Source of the DNA: Anaeramoeba flamelloides
Lineage: Eukaryota; Metamonada; Anaeramoebidae
Direction of reading: 5' to 3'
Length of the DNA: 64,000 bases
Assembly (NCBI GenBank): GCA_027625915.1
Contig: JANTQA010000015.1
Coordinates: 7,345,001-7,409,000, forward strand
The translations under genes and the position numbers were made by a program. Below, piece after piece: positions 11,440 through 21,854 of the stretch. Numbering within the stretch: position 1 is the stretch's first letter; each line of letters starts with the position of its first letter. The notes under the pieces were generated by a model, which had not been told where the DNA came from, did no database searches, and saw only the letters and a program-made list of their open reading frames with translations.

Positions 11440-14400
11440 ATGGAAAACCAATTCAACAAATTAAACTTAGAACCAAAACACATCAAGCCTTTTCTTGAGT
11501 CGTTACAAGAGTACAACACTCAAAATCCTTCGATTCAATTTATTCCCAAAAACTTTAGCTCAAGTTCAGTGTCTGGCATCATCGATCGATTTACAATTGA
11601 CTTTGTTCACTGTACGATTGTAAATTTCTCTTTAAGTGTTTTGTTTGATCTTCATCGGATCGAATCACCCCCTGATCTAATACTTCCAGAAAATGAGGAA
11701 TTTATGTTTTTGTGGTCTTCGTTGGATTCCATCTCGAAATGGAATTGTTCCAACAAGAAATCGTTGCTATTAATTTTGCAGGATATTTTTGGGTTGTACA
11801 AAAACCAGCAAATGAATATTTTTACAACAATTAAATCAAACAATTTAAATGACGAGTATGCATCAAGTAAGAACTTTACATTTTCTTTTTAAAAGATTTC
11901 TTGTTGATTAAGAAAAATGAAAAGAAATTTTTCTCCTTTCTTTCCTTTTGATAAGAAAAACAAATCAGTATCAGGATAAAAAAAATCCCAATTTAACAAC
12001 ACCACAAAAAAAGAGCGTTTCTAATGATCAATTCTTCTTCCTAAGGATTAACAAAAAAAACAAAAAAAAGATATGACCTAAATTACCCATCAAAGTGACT
12101 ACACTTATCAGTTTACTTTTTCAATTACAATACGTAGAAGCCATCCATGTCATTGTGTTGATACTGGAAAAAATTCTCTAGATAAGTGATCAATTTTCTC
12201 TTCTGTTATTTAAATTCAAAATGGTAAAAAATTTTAACTTCCTTTTCCATATTTTTCTTTATAAATAGAGTTCTCAAAGAACAAGACTGTAATTTGTGAT
12301 TGAGATCTCTATTTGAAAATGGAAATTGAAAATGAAGTGAAAATTTTTTTCCCTTAAGGGACTAGTCTCTATTATTTTTTTTTTTGACCAATAACTAAAT
12401 AAGGAATCCTTATCTTGAAATATGTTTAAAATTGAAAATAGACAGGTTTTTTCAATGTTAGAACTTTTAGTTCTTGTTTTTATAAAATTTTACAATTCTG
12501 TCAAAAAAAGTGACTTTTAACTTTTTTTTTTTTAAAAAAAAGATCTTAAACTGACGAGAATTTTTTGATTAATTTTGGATTTAATTATTTTCTCAAAAAT
12601 AATATTTATTCTCATTTTTAAAAACGAAAAAATAATTTAAAACTAGTGAATATTTTCTTTTTCACTTCTGTTCATCCAACTTGAATCTATAAAGAACTCA
12701 ATTTGTTTTATCAATAATTACTTTTTAAAAAAATAGTTCTTATTCTTTTCTTTGATTTTTTTTGACTCTGACAAAAACTTTAGGAATGATAATTAGGGAA
12801 AACTTAAAAAAACTTCAAATTCAACAAAAACAAAAGAGTGTAAACTCAAAAAGTAGATTCATGAAAAAAAAAAGAATGTTACAAGAAAAGAAAGAAAATA
12901 TTTTATTAAGAGTAAAGCATATATTGTATATTTTTTTCGAATCAAACTGTTTTTTCATGCAAATCCAAAAAAACCTTTTCAGGTTTATTTTTCAAACTAT
13001 TTTTTGTACGCCTTCTACAAACATAACAAGGTTTAGCTTTCTTGCTCATATTTTTTTTTATTTTTTGTATTTTTACTAAAAGTTGAAAAAAAGCAACTTT
13101 CAAAAAAGCGAAAAAATGGAAATTTTTTTTATTTCTATAAAAACAATAACTAAATTTAATGAATGTCATTTAGCAAGATTTCATTGCTATACTAAGAAGT
13201 TTTTCACTTTGATTTGAAATCTAAGTAATTGGCAAAAAAAATTCTAAATCTCTATTAAATTTACCTAAAAAAAATTTAATATAGACTAATCCCTTAAAAT
13301 TCAAATACCAATATTATTCCAATTTATCCTTTTTTTTCGATTCCTTTAATTAAGAAAAAAATTAAAATTGATCCAAATTTAAAATGCTGTGTTTGGGGTT
13401 TTAGATTACAAAAGGGTGTTGTCACCATTAAAACAGAGTTTTTATTTGATTACTCTTATGAAATTTTAATTTCCCAAGTTCGAGCTGGAAAATGTAAACG
13501 TGAATATTAGCCAAAAAGGGTTTTTGTAAATTTTTTTCAACCGGACTAACACACATTCGAGGTTATTATTCATGTTATACTATCTTTTTTATTCTTGGTT
13601 TTATAAAATTGACTTGTGAATTTAACAAAATAATATTTCAACAAACATAGGCTTATTCAAAAAAACCAAAAAATGTAATGAAAAAAGGTTTTATAAAAAA
13701 AAAAAATAAATTCTCATCAAAGATTGTGAAAATCTTGTAATTTATTGAATATATAAACATAATTATTTCTTTAATGTAAAAATATCCAATTACTTCAATA
13801 TTCATCAAACAATGAACTAAATCTAAATAATGAAAGTAAAAAATAGATTTTTTTAACAAGAAAATTCATTTTTTTCAGATTTTTATGTTTTTTATTATTA
13901 TTTTATTCGATTTTTTTTCAAGAAAATGAATTTTTTTCAGATTTTGGTTTTGTAGTTGATTTGTAAGTGGAAGAAGAAAAAAAAATGTTTTTTTGGATTT
14001 ATTACTCATTTTCCCTTCGAAAAAATTAAACCATTGGCAATACATGTTAAGATGTTTGTAGATGATCTAATTTTGCTTATGAAAGGATCACTGATAGAAA
14101 TAAATTTTCAACTAGAAAAAAGCTTTAAAATTATAAGAGATTTCGGAATGAATCCAAATAGTGATAAAACGAAAAAAACTTTAATTCCAAAGAAAATTTT
14201 ATATCTTGGTATTTGGCTGGATAAAAAAACTCATTTAAAGTTTAACCTTGGAAAAGTTAAAAACCAATTTCAAAAAATTAATCAATATCTAACAACAAAA
14301 AAATTTTTCTAATGGATTAAAAATTCAGTTTTTTAAACCTGTATTACATAGTCAACTATTATATGGATTAGAAATATTTGATTTAACAAAAACATATTTT

Positions 14401-17400
14401 AACACGATTGATGTTTGGATAAATAAAAAAATTACAAATTTTTTATTAATTAACCCACATTCCCATAGGCTTATTTATAAAACAGAAGTAAAAATTGATC
14501 CTGTTAGAATAACAATATATAAAAGAAGATTTAAACTAATTCAAAAATTAAAAATCCTCCATTATGATGAATTAATTAATTATCCCCCTTTTAGAAAAAA
14601 AGAATCAGAAAATATAAATTGGTACTCAAATAACTTAAAAGAATTAGAAATTGAATTGGATAAATTCAGAATTAATCAATTAGAAAATAACTCAAGCTGG
14701 AAATGTCGTTAGGTTTTTTTTAATTTAAGAAATAAACTGAAAATTTTTGAAATTTTTGGTTTATTTCTTAAAATAAAAAAAAACACCGTTATATTTTTAG
14801 GAATTCAAAAGAATAGAGAAAAATCTATGATTTTACTCAATTCTTTTAAATTTTGGAAAACCTAACAACAAAAGATATTTAAAAGGGAAGGGTTCAACTT
14901 CAATTTTAAAACTTAGAAATTTTCCAAATTATCTAAAGAGATACTCTTATGTTATGAATAAAAATAAATCAAAATATTGTGAGATATGTAAAAAAATAAA
15001 TAAAATAGATATCATTGAAGATTTGGATCATTTTCTATGTGATCGTGTCGTCAAGTGCCGTCAAATGCCTAGGTTTCCAGAATTCAAAAGAATAGAGTAA
15101 AATCAAAGATTTAACTCAATTCATTTAAATTTTGGAAAACCTAACGGCAGTTTTCTTGAGGTTTTCTGTTTTATTTGTAAAATCTATCGATTTTCGTAAG
15201 GTTTCTTTTACTTTAGAAATAAACAGAAAATTTTAATAAATTTTCGGTTTATTTCTAAAGTAAAAAAAACCTAGAACACTTCACAAATAAACAGAAAACT
15301 CAACAAAACCTAACAAGGTTTTTTTTTAATTTTAGAAATAAAAAGAAAATTAAATAAATTTTCTTTCTATTTCTCAAATTAAAAAAAAGCTAACGGCGAT
15401 TTTCCAGAATTTAAAAGAATAGAGTAAAATCATAGATTTTGCACAATTCTTTTGAATTCTGGAAAACCTAACGACTGCTTAGCCTATGAAAATAATCGTA
15501 AAATCTGGATATCTGAATTAAAAAAAAATAATATATCTAATATCTTAAAAAATAATAATATCATCAATATTATTACAAAAAAAGATTCATCAAGTTTATT
15601 AGCCTTGGTGGATAATAAACTTATCTTTGAATCTTTAATAAGATTCCAAAATAAAAATTCAGGAATTCGGGCATAAAAGAGGGGTTAATAACTCTTCCCT
15701 TAAATAATAAAAAAAAAAAATGTTTTTCATTGGTATTAATTTTTTCTCTAGAAATGATAAATACATTTTATAAACATATTTTAATTGAGAATAAGTTATA
15801 CTGGAACAACATAGTTTTGATCTATGATGATACTAAACGAGTTGAAATGATTATTTTAATTACGTGTGATGATCGAATAATCCAAAAAAGAAAAAAGAAA
15901 AAAAAAAAAAAAATCTGTTTTTTCACAAATATCAGGGATTATCAGCTAAAAGAGAATGTTCATAACAAACCAACAAATTAGTGATTAATTTTATCTTTTC
16001 ACGATAATGTAGACTATCACCAATTTTTGTTTTTTACTGAGAATCATAAATATTTCTGAGATAGTATTAGAAACTTTCGATAATTGAACAAATTTGTGAT
16101 AAATAAACGAAAAAAAAAATGTAATAAATTGAAAAATTTTTTGATTAATGTTTTAAAAAATGACTTAAAAAGGAAATAAACACTAAAAAAATATCTAAAA
16201 ATAATGTAATTGATGCTTTATTATTTTGATTTTTTGTAATAGAATAAAATTATATCTTCAATTTTTGAGTTGGTTTTTATTTTTAAGGGTTAGGTGATAC
16301 TCATTGAATCTGATAAAGAGAGAATTTTGAAGTGAAAAAATTCGAAATTTCCAATTCAATGAGTTCTAAGATTATTTTTTGGATAGGCAAAGATAATTCC
16401 AGTAATAATTGTTAAATTCGTGAATTTTTTTTTATTCTTGACAAAATCAGAAATTAGAGAGATTCGGCCAAACTCCCAATAATCTTATTTTCTCAACAAA
16501 AAAAGCATTGTAATTAATTCCCCTATCAATTCATTAAAAATAAAAATTAATAATTTGTTATTTTTCAAGTTTAAAATTTACTCTTTTCGTTATCTTTTAT
16601 TCCAAAAACTTTGAATTAGCATTTAGAATCAAAAAAAAAAAAAAAAAAAAACAAATTTTAAATACTCAAATGATTATTATTATTATTAAATAACATTAAA
16701 TTTTATTCAAATGTTCGTTTATAATTCTTTTTTCCAATTATTTTAAAATTTCTAATAGCCTTTGAGATTGAAGGATCAGAATTTTGCATTAGAACAAGCG
16801 ATCTTGCTGTTGTCTTTCACATCCCAATAAAAAATAAAAAAGAATATTTACTTTTCATTTTCAAATCACCATATTTAAAGGCAAAAATCTCGATTTATGA
16901 TCACAAGGGAAAAGAATTAAAGAATCGAAATACACCAAATTGGAAATACAATTCTTCAATATTTTCTATTAAAAACAAATATGAAAAAAAAAACCAATTT
17001 TCGAATTCTTATACCATTAAGAAGAATTATACTCAAACAACTTCTTTTTTACAGGAACCAATAATTAAAAATTTCAATTCGGATAAAAAATTCCATTCAA
17101 AATATTTAAATTCCAGAAGTAACAATCAAACAGATCAACAGCAATATCCCAACAAGGAAAAAAATTATTTTGAAACAAAAAATAAAACCAATAATTATCC
17201 TTCAAGTTATAAAGGAAATTCAACAACACTGTATGATAGTGTTTCACGAAATAATAATATATATTCCAATTCAAAACAATCTACTAATGGATATAAAAAT
17301 GATTCTTTTACTACTAATAATAATTCTCGGGTACGTAGTCAAAACCAAAATCAAAATCAAAGCAAATACCAACGCCAAAATACTCAGAAAAACGAAGTAA

Positions 17401-17813
17401 AAAATTTTGACAATTATAAAAATAAAAGAAAAAGTTTTATAAATAAGCTAATTCAATTATTTGGAAACCCAATAGAATATGATTCGATCTTATTTCACCA
17501 TGTCCATTTTTTAATTACAAGAAAAAAAGGAAATATGAATTTCCTTCTCAATTTTCATTTATCTGAAGATTTCCCTGAGTTAAGACCAATTATTAAAATT
17601 GTTGGATTGAATTATATAAAAGCAAATGAAGAAATTCTTTTTAAACCAATAAGATTAAAAACATGGGGAAAGTTTATTGATGAAGAGCAGACAATGATTG
17701 AAATTCAGAATTCAATTCAAAATTACATTGTAGATTTTGAATTATATGTGACAACACAATTGTACCAAAGAAAAGAAAATTTTGATGAATTACAGAGTTA
17801 TCTCAAAAATTAA
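11440..17813 (+). CDS. BABAM2: BABAM2/BRE (BRCC45), BRISC and BRCA1-A scaffold subunit
   Basis: Two exons: 11440-11866 and 16759-17813, giving 493 residues. The split codon (A|CC, Thr) restores frame across a 4892-bp GT..AG intron. Exon 1 aligns with the first UEV domain of BRE: DRF..I at residues 49-54, the PPDLIL segment near 77, EEF, then WN.SN..SLLLIL (human: LASWNPSNPECLLLV). Exon 2 ends with the C-terminal UEV (FLLNFHLSEDFPELRP, compare human FLVHIDLPLFFPRDQP). Between them lies an Asn/Tyr/Gln/Ser-rich stretch of about 150 residues that I do not match to human BRE. The protein is known to bridge subunits of the K63-specific deubiquitinase complexes BRISC and BRCA1-A. The 5' end of exon 2 has no internal ATG until 17535, so the exon could easily be missed. 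Confidence 0.85.
12228..12355. repeat. R9 short inverted-repeat element
   Basis: Starts AATTTTAACTTCCTTTTCC and ends GAAAATGAAGTGAAAATTTT. The interior GTTCTCAAAGAAC and TGTAATTTxTGATT are shared with the copy at 4905-5030. Confidence 0.6.
14711..14869. repeat. R7 palindromic modules in LINE
   Basis: Hairpin 1 (AAGAAATAAACTGAAAATTT and inverse) followed by hairpin 2 (GGAATTCAAAAGAATAGAG and inverse), bounded by GTTAGG and CCTAAC. LINE coding similarity resumes directly after it. Confidence 0.8.
15044..15475. repeat. R7 multi-hairpin insertion in LINE
   Basis: 432 bp made of at least five alternating hairpins of the R7 kinds plus a third kind (GAGGTTTTCTGTTTTATTTG..). The LINE frame closes when this stretch is skipped: GAT before (15041-15043) and TGC after (15476), giving the same spacing between DHFL and NRKIW as in the uninterrupted copy at 4.2-4.4 kb. 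Confidence 0.8.
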
Positions 17814-19152
17814 GAAACGAAAATTTAAAAATTTTTGAAAAAAAATTAAATGTTTGATAATTTTAAATAATCTTATTTATTATTTAAAATAAAAATATTT
17901 AAATAAATAAAAATAATTAAATAATTTATGTTGTCGATATTATGCTTTATTAAGTGAAGAGTCATGAAGGTGAAAAATAATTTTTTAAAATTGAAAGAAA
18001 AAATATCTTGAGTAATTTTTATTACTGTTTAATTACAACTAAAACAAATCAATTTATGATGTTTTATTATAAATTTCTGTATAGATCTCCAAAAATCAAC
18101 AATCAAAAAAGAGGAAATTTTCGAAAAAAGTGCCAAAAGAGCAATCACTCAATTTCCAATTCAAATCGTTGTGAATTTTAATTTTGAATACAACTTTGTC
18201 TTAGTTTCGAACTTTTATCATTGTCACTTTTTGAGATCTTGAAGATTTTAATATTTCATTTTTTCAATTTTCAAATGAGTTATTTTATCTAAAGAGCATT
18301 ACAAAATATTTACTTTGTTAAAGATAGTAGAATGATAAAAGAGTCACAAATTGGATTTAATTGAATTCAATTGATTTTTTGCTGAAAGAATAAGATTTAT
18401 TTCAAATTGAAGAAATTTAAGCATTTGGGAAAATAAAATAAGAAAAGATCAATTTTTCTTATTTTTGAATTTTTGAATCGAGAATAATCGAAACTTTTTT
18501 TTTGAATTGAATTTTTAAAATCAGAAAATACTTTGAATTTTTGGAATTGAGAAACTAGTTCAACTTTTTTTTTGACTTTATTTCGATTTTTCCTAAATTG
18601 AAATCTATTGAATTGTTTTTGTTATTTTAAGAATTTTATCATTGAGATTAGTTGAATTTTTTTTACAATATTTGAATTTTTTTTGTTATTTATATTTTTC
18701 CAAATAAAAAAAAGTGCAATTACACAATATAATTGGAAAGGGGAATCAAATTCTTGGATATAGAGCAAATTTCGGTTAAGGGGCAGGATACCAATATTGA
18801 AAATATAAAAACTTTATTTCAAAAATTCTGGCTAACTCGATAATTTTGACGTAAGTGGATTGTTAAGGGTTTTATATTATATTTTTCTCAAAAAAATTAT
18901 AAAATTTTTGAAATCAAAATCCTTTTTACTATTTAATTGGATTTTTTTCTATAAACAAACAGTTTTAAATTAAAATAATAAAATTAATGTGTTTAAAAAT
19001 ATCTGTACCCAAAGACTAACCTAACCTATCATGACAAATCTATCAATTTTTTAAAAAAATTGAATTTTTTGCAATTAATCTATATTTAAAAACAAATTTA
19101 AGAAAGATATTTTGCAACTTTGGATTATAAAAATTGATAATTCAAATTTTAA
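17814..19152. other. Gene-free AT-rich stretch
   Basis: No coding signal, RNA gene or repeat shared with another part of the window was recognised. T and A runs are frequent. It should contain the BABAM2 3' end and polyadenylation region. Confidence 0.5.
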
Positions 19153-19521
19153 ATAAACTATATTCCAAAAATTTGGACACAGTTTAAACAGGTGATAGAA
19201 TAAAATATACCACACTTTAAATTCAATTTGGAAATAATTTTGATTTTACAAACTATTTCATTTTTTGTCTTTTTTCTTTTGTTTTCATTTCCTTTTTTGC
19301 AGTTACGTAATCTGTTTCGTTAGATTATGGAATTTTTTTCCAATGGTTGATAGAAGGACAGTGTTGAGTTTGTTAAATTAGGAGAACCACATACAATTGG
19401 TAGATGGTATCTTAGCATTTGATCGATCAACAATTGTTGGTTAAATGTCAACAAATTTAACAATAGTTTTTTTTTTTCCGCTCTTTACATGATTTTTGAC
19501 ACAGTAGTTTTTAATTTTTTA

Positions 19522-19564
<43 letters not shown>

Positions 19565-19715
19565 TGGATTAAAGTGATTACTTATTAAAACATTAATACT
19601 TGTCAATTTAAATGTGATATTATATTAGGTTTGGGAAAAATACAATAAATTGGATTTTTTTTTTTTGACTATTTTTGATTTTGGGTGTGTACAAATTTTT
19701 GGAATGTGGTTTATA
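19153..19715 (+). mobile_element. R1 MITE
   Basis: About 560 bp with imperfect terminal inverted repeats: ATTCCAAAAATTTGGACACA at the left and the complement of GTGTACAAATTTTTGGAAT at the right. Other copies are at 47408-47960 and 48288-48830, with a part at 1-193. TIR sequence and lack of coding suggest a Tc1/mariner-type MITE. Confidence 0.8.
19526..19558. repeat. AT dinucleotide microsatellite
   Basis: An uninterrupted TA repeat of about 16 units inside the R1 copy; the 48-kb R1 copy lacks the expansion. Confidence 0.95.
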
Positions 19716-19913
19716 TCCCTTAGAGGACTGTGCTCAACATAATCCGATTTTCGAATTTTTATCCTAATATTTTTGTACTCTGAGAGTTTGACAAATGTAG
19801 ATATATCCTAGCGGGGCATACAGATGTAAATTTTTCACACTCTCAGAGTACAAAAATATTAGGATAAAAATTAGAAAATCGGAGTGGATCGATATTGTCC
19901 TCAAAGGAATATA
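19711..19913. repeat. Foldback element with near-perfect arms
   Basis: Arms of about 45 bp, nearly identical (centred on TCCTAATATTTTTGTACTCT at 19760 and its inverse at 19840-19884). Weaker matching continues outward to GAGGAC / GTCCTC. The loop contains an unusual CTAGCGGGGCATACAG run. It abuts the right end of R1. No second copy is seen in the window. Confidence 0.8.
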
Positions 19914-21854
19914 GCTAAAAGTATATTTTTTATTGAAAAATCTGGAATTTTTTACAATGCCAGTGATAAAATAATGTGTGGCCAATTAATAAGATCCTAT
20001 TTCATAAAAAACTAATGATTATTATTTTATGTGTTCCGTTTTAACGCCAAACTCACTAACCAATAATATACCCCAGTTAAAATCATTTTTGAAAGTAAAT
20101 ACCTTGACTTTTTGATTAAATTTTAAATTATGAATTGTAATTTGTTCAAATTTTTTATAATTTTCTTATTTTTTAATAAATTTTTTGATTTTTTTTATCT
20201 AAAAATTATTCTTGAAAATTATATTCTATTTATTTTTGAAAAATTTTCCAATTGGATCCTTCAATTTAAGTATTTTTTTTTTTTTTTTTTCAGATAGAAC
20301 TCAAAGAAACCTATTCCATATTTCGTTTTTTTTTTTTATTATAGGTCTATTTATTTATTATACTGATAAATTAGCTATAGTGTTTTCAACTATTAATGTT
20401 TACTTTCCTATTTTTGAATTTTGTTTTATGTGTTTTGAAGAAAGAATTTTATTCATATAAATACAAATAAAATTTTGTAAACTAATTAATATCACAGCTG
20501 TTGACTGAAAAAAAAGTTTTGAATATTGATAAATTTAAATAAATGTTCTTAAACTTTTATTTCATTTTCTATTTTGGAAATTTTTTACTCAGTTTTAAGC
20601 ATTTTATTGCTTTATATGTTAAGAAACTTTCTAAAAATAATTGGTTTCAATAGACTCTTTCTCTTGTGTTATTTTAAAAGTTGAGGTTATAAATAACAAA
20701 ATATGAAATTGAATTAAAAATTTATAGAACAATTTTTTGAATTTATTACTATAATTAACATTCTTGTAAAAAAATAAAAGGGCTTTTAATTTGAATCATA
20801 AAATTAATCAAAGCCAACTAAGGTTTTTTTAAAATGGTGACCTAAAACGTGACTTACTAAACTGGAAGAAATATACCTAAGAAGATATTTCTCCAATTAG
20901 TTTATAATTTGGGCAAGTTATTAATATAAAAATCGTAATAATATTATAATAACTCAATAAGTTTCTCTATATATCAGTACTACTCTTCTTTGTGACTCTG
21001 TGTGTAGTCGATATTTTCAAAAGCAATATTTTTTTAAAAAATAAATTATTACTGATAAATTCAAATATATTTAATAAAAATTTTAGTTCAATTTCCCATT
21101 TTATAAATCTCTCATCTCAACTTTTAAAACAACCCAAGAGAAAGAAAATTTTGATACACAACCAATTTTATAAAGTTATTTAACATTTAAAAGTATAAAA
21201 TGCTTTACAAAGCTTGTGTAAAAAAAATTCCAAAAATGGAAAAGGAAGTGAAAATTTTCAAATATTTATTTGAATTTATCAGTTATATTTGAATTAAGAA
21301 TCTTCTGAGCCAGATCCAAATTAAAAGAATAGTATTTGTGAAGTATCTCAATAATTCGTTTCGAACATACAAATGGATGTTACTCAACCCTAAAATCCAT
21401 TTCGATTTTATTCGAAAAATTTCCATTTAGAACTTTTATCAAAATATCAAGCAATAACCTTATTTTAAGCACATTTTCTTAGTTTTTTACCAATAAATCT
21501 ACACACCCAAAACTTTCAATCCAAATTTAAAGAACACAACTATATTTTAATTGAGTTGGAGTCTGTTTTCCCAGATATTCAAGAACTCTTTTTTTAATAG
21601 AAATTTTTTTCAAAAAATGGAAATTTTTTCCCTTCAAAATGTCATTAAAATTTGTTCTTTTCTTTAAAAAGAAAAAGTTCAAAGTTTAAAGACCAAACCA
21701 AAAAAGAGCCTCTTTTTTATTAATTCATTCCAAAGCCAACAATAGTTAAATACATAACTTGTCATTTTTTTATATTTTTGTCATTCAATTTTTTTTTTTT
21801 TTTTTTCTCAGAAAAACAAAAAAAAAAATTCCAAAAAAAAAAACAAAAGCTTTT
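19914..21854. other. Gene-free region and leader of the 21.9-kb gene
   Basis: No family is recognised among the short open frames at 20212-20460 and 20992-21183. A pyrimidine run ending in TTTTCTCAG (about 21787-21811) just upstream of the 21855 ATG could be the acceptor of a 5' leader intron. Confidence 0.4.

Larger units (their letters stand above)
13990..15720 (+). mobile_element. 5'-truncated LINE in BABAM2 intron
   Basis: Begins near the reverse-transcriptase active-site block (FVDDLILL, about 14057-14080) and continues through a thumb-like region. After a frame break near 14312 it reads SQLLYGLEIFDL to 14713. After an R7 insertion it reads the zinc-knuckle block (YCEICKK..DHFLC, 14977-15040), and after a second R7 insertion the NRKIWISELKK block to a stop at 15676. 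A hairpin and A-run follow to 15720. This is the C-terminal half of a non-LTR retrotransposon with a CxxC..HxxxC motif. It lies in the same sense as the host gene and is not functional. Confidence 0.8.
11867..16758 (+). other. 4.9-kb BABAM2 intron packed with repeats
   Basis: Donor GTAAGA at 11867, acceptor TCTAATAG ending 16758. It contains R9 (12228-12355), a LINE (13990-15720) with two R7 insertions, and otherwise A/T-rich sequence. Open frames at 12762-13079 and on the minus strand at 12942-13169 lie inside but lack family support. Other introns in the window are about 100-600 bp, apart from that of the B-box gene. Confidence 0.8.

Noticed and set aside
12762-13079. 105-codon plus-strand frame in the BABAM2 intron
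   Set aside because: Lysine-rich low complexity, does not match BRE, and BABAM2 joins in frame without it.
12942-13169. Minus-strand frame starting MSKKAKPCYVCRRRTKN
   Set aside because: A CxxC start is attractive as a small exon, but the following donor is poor and no second exon is found.
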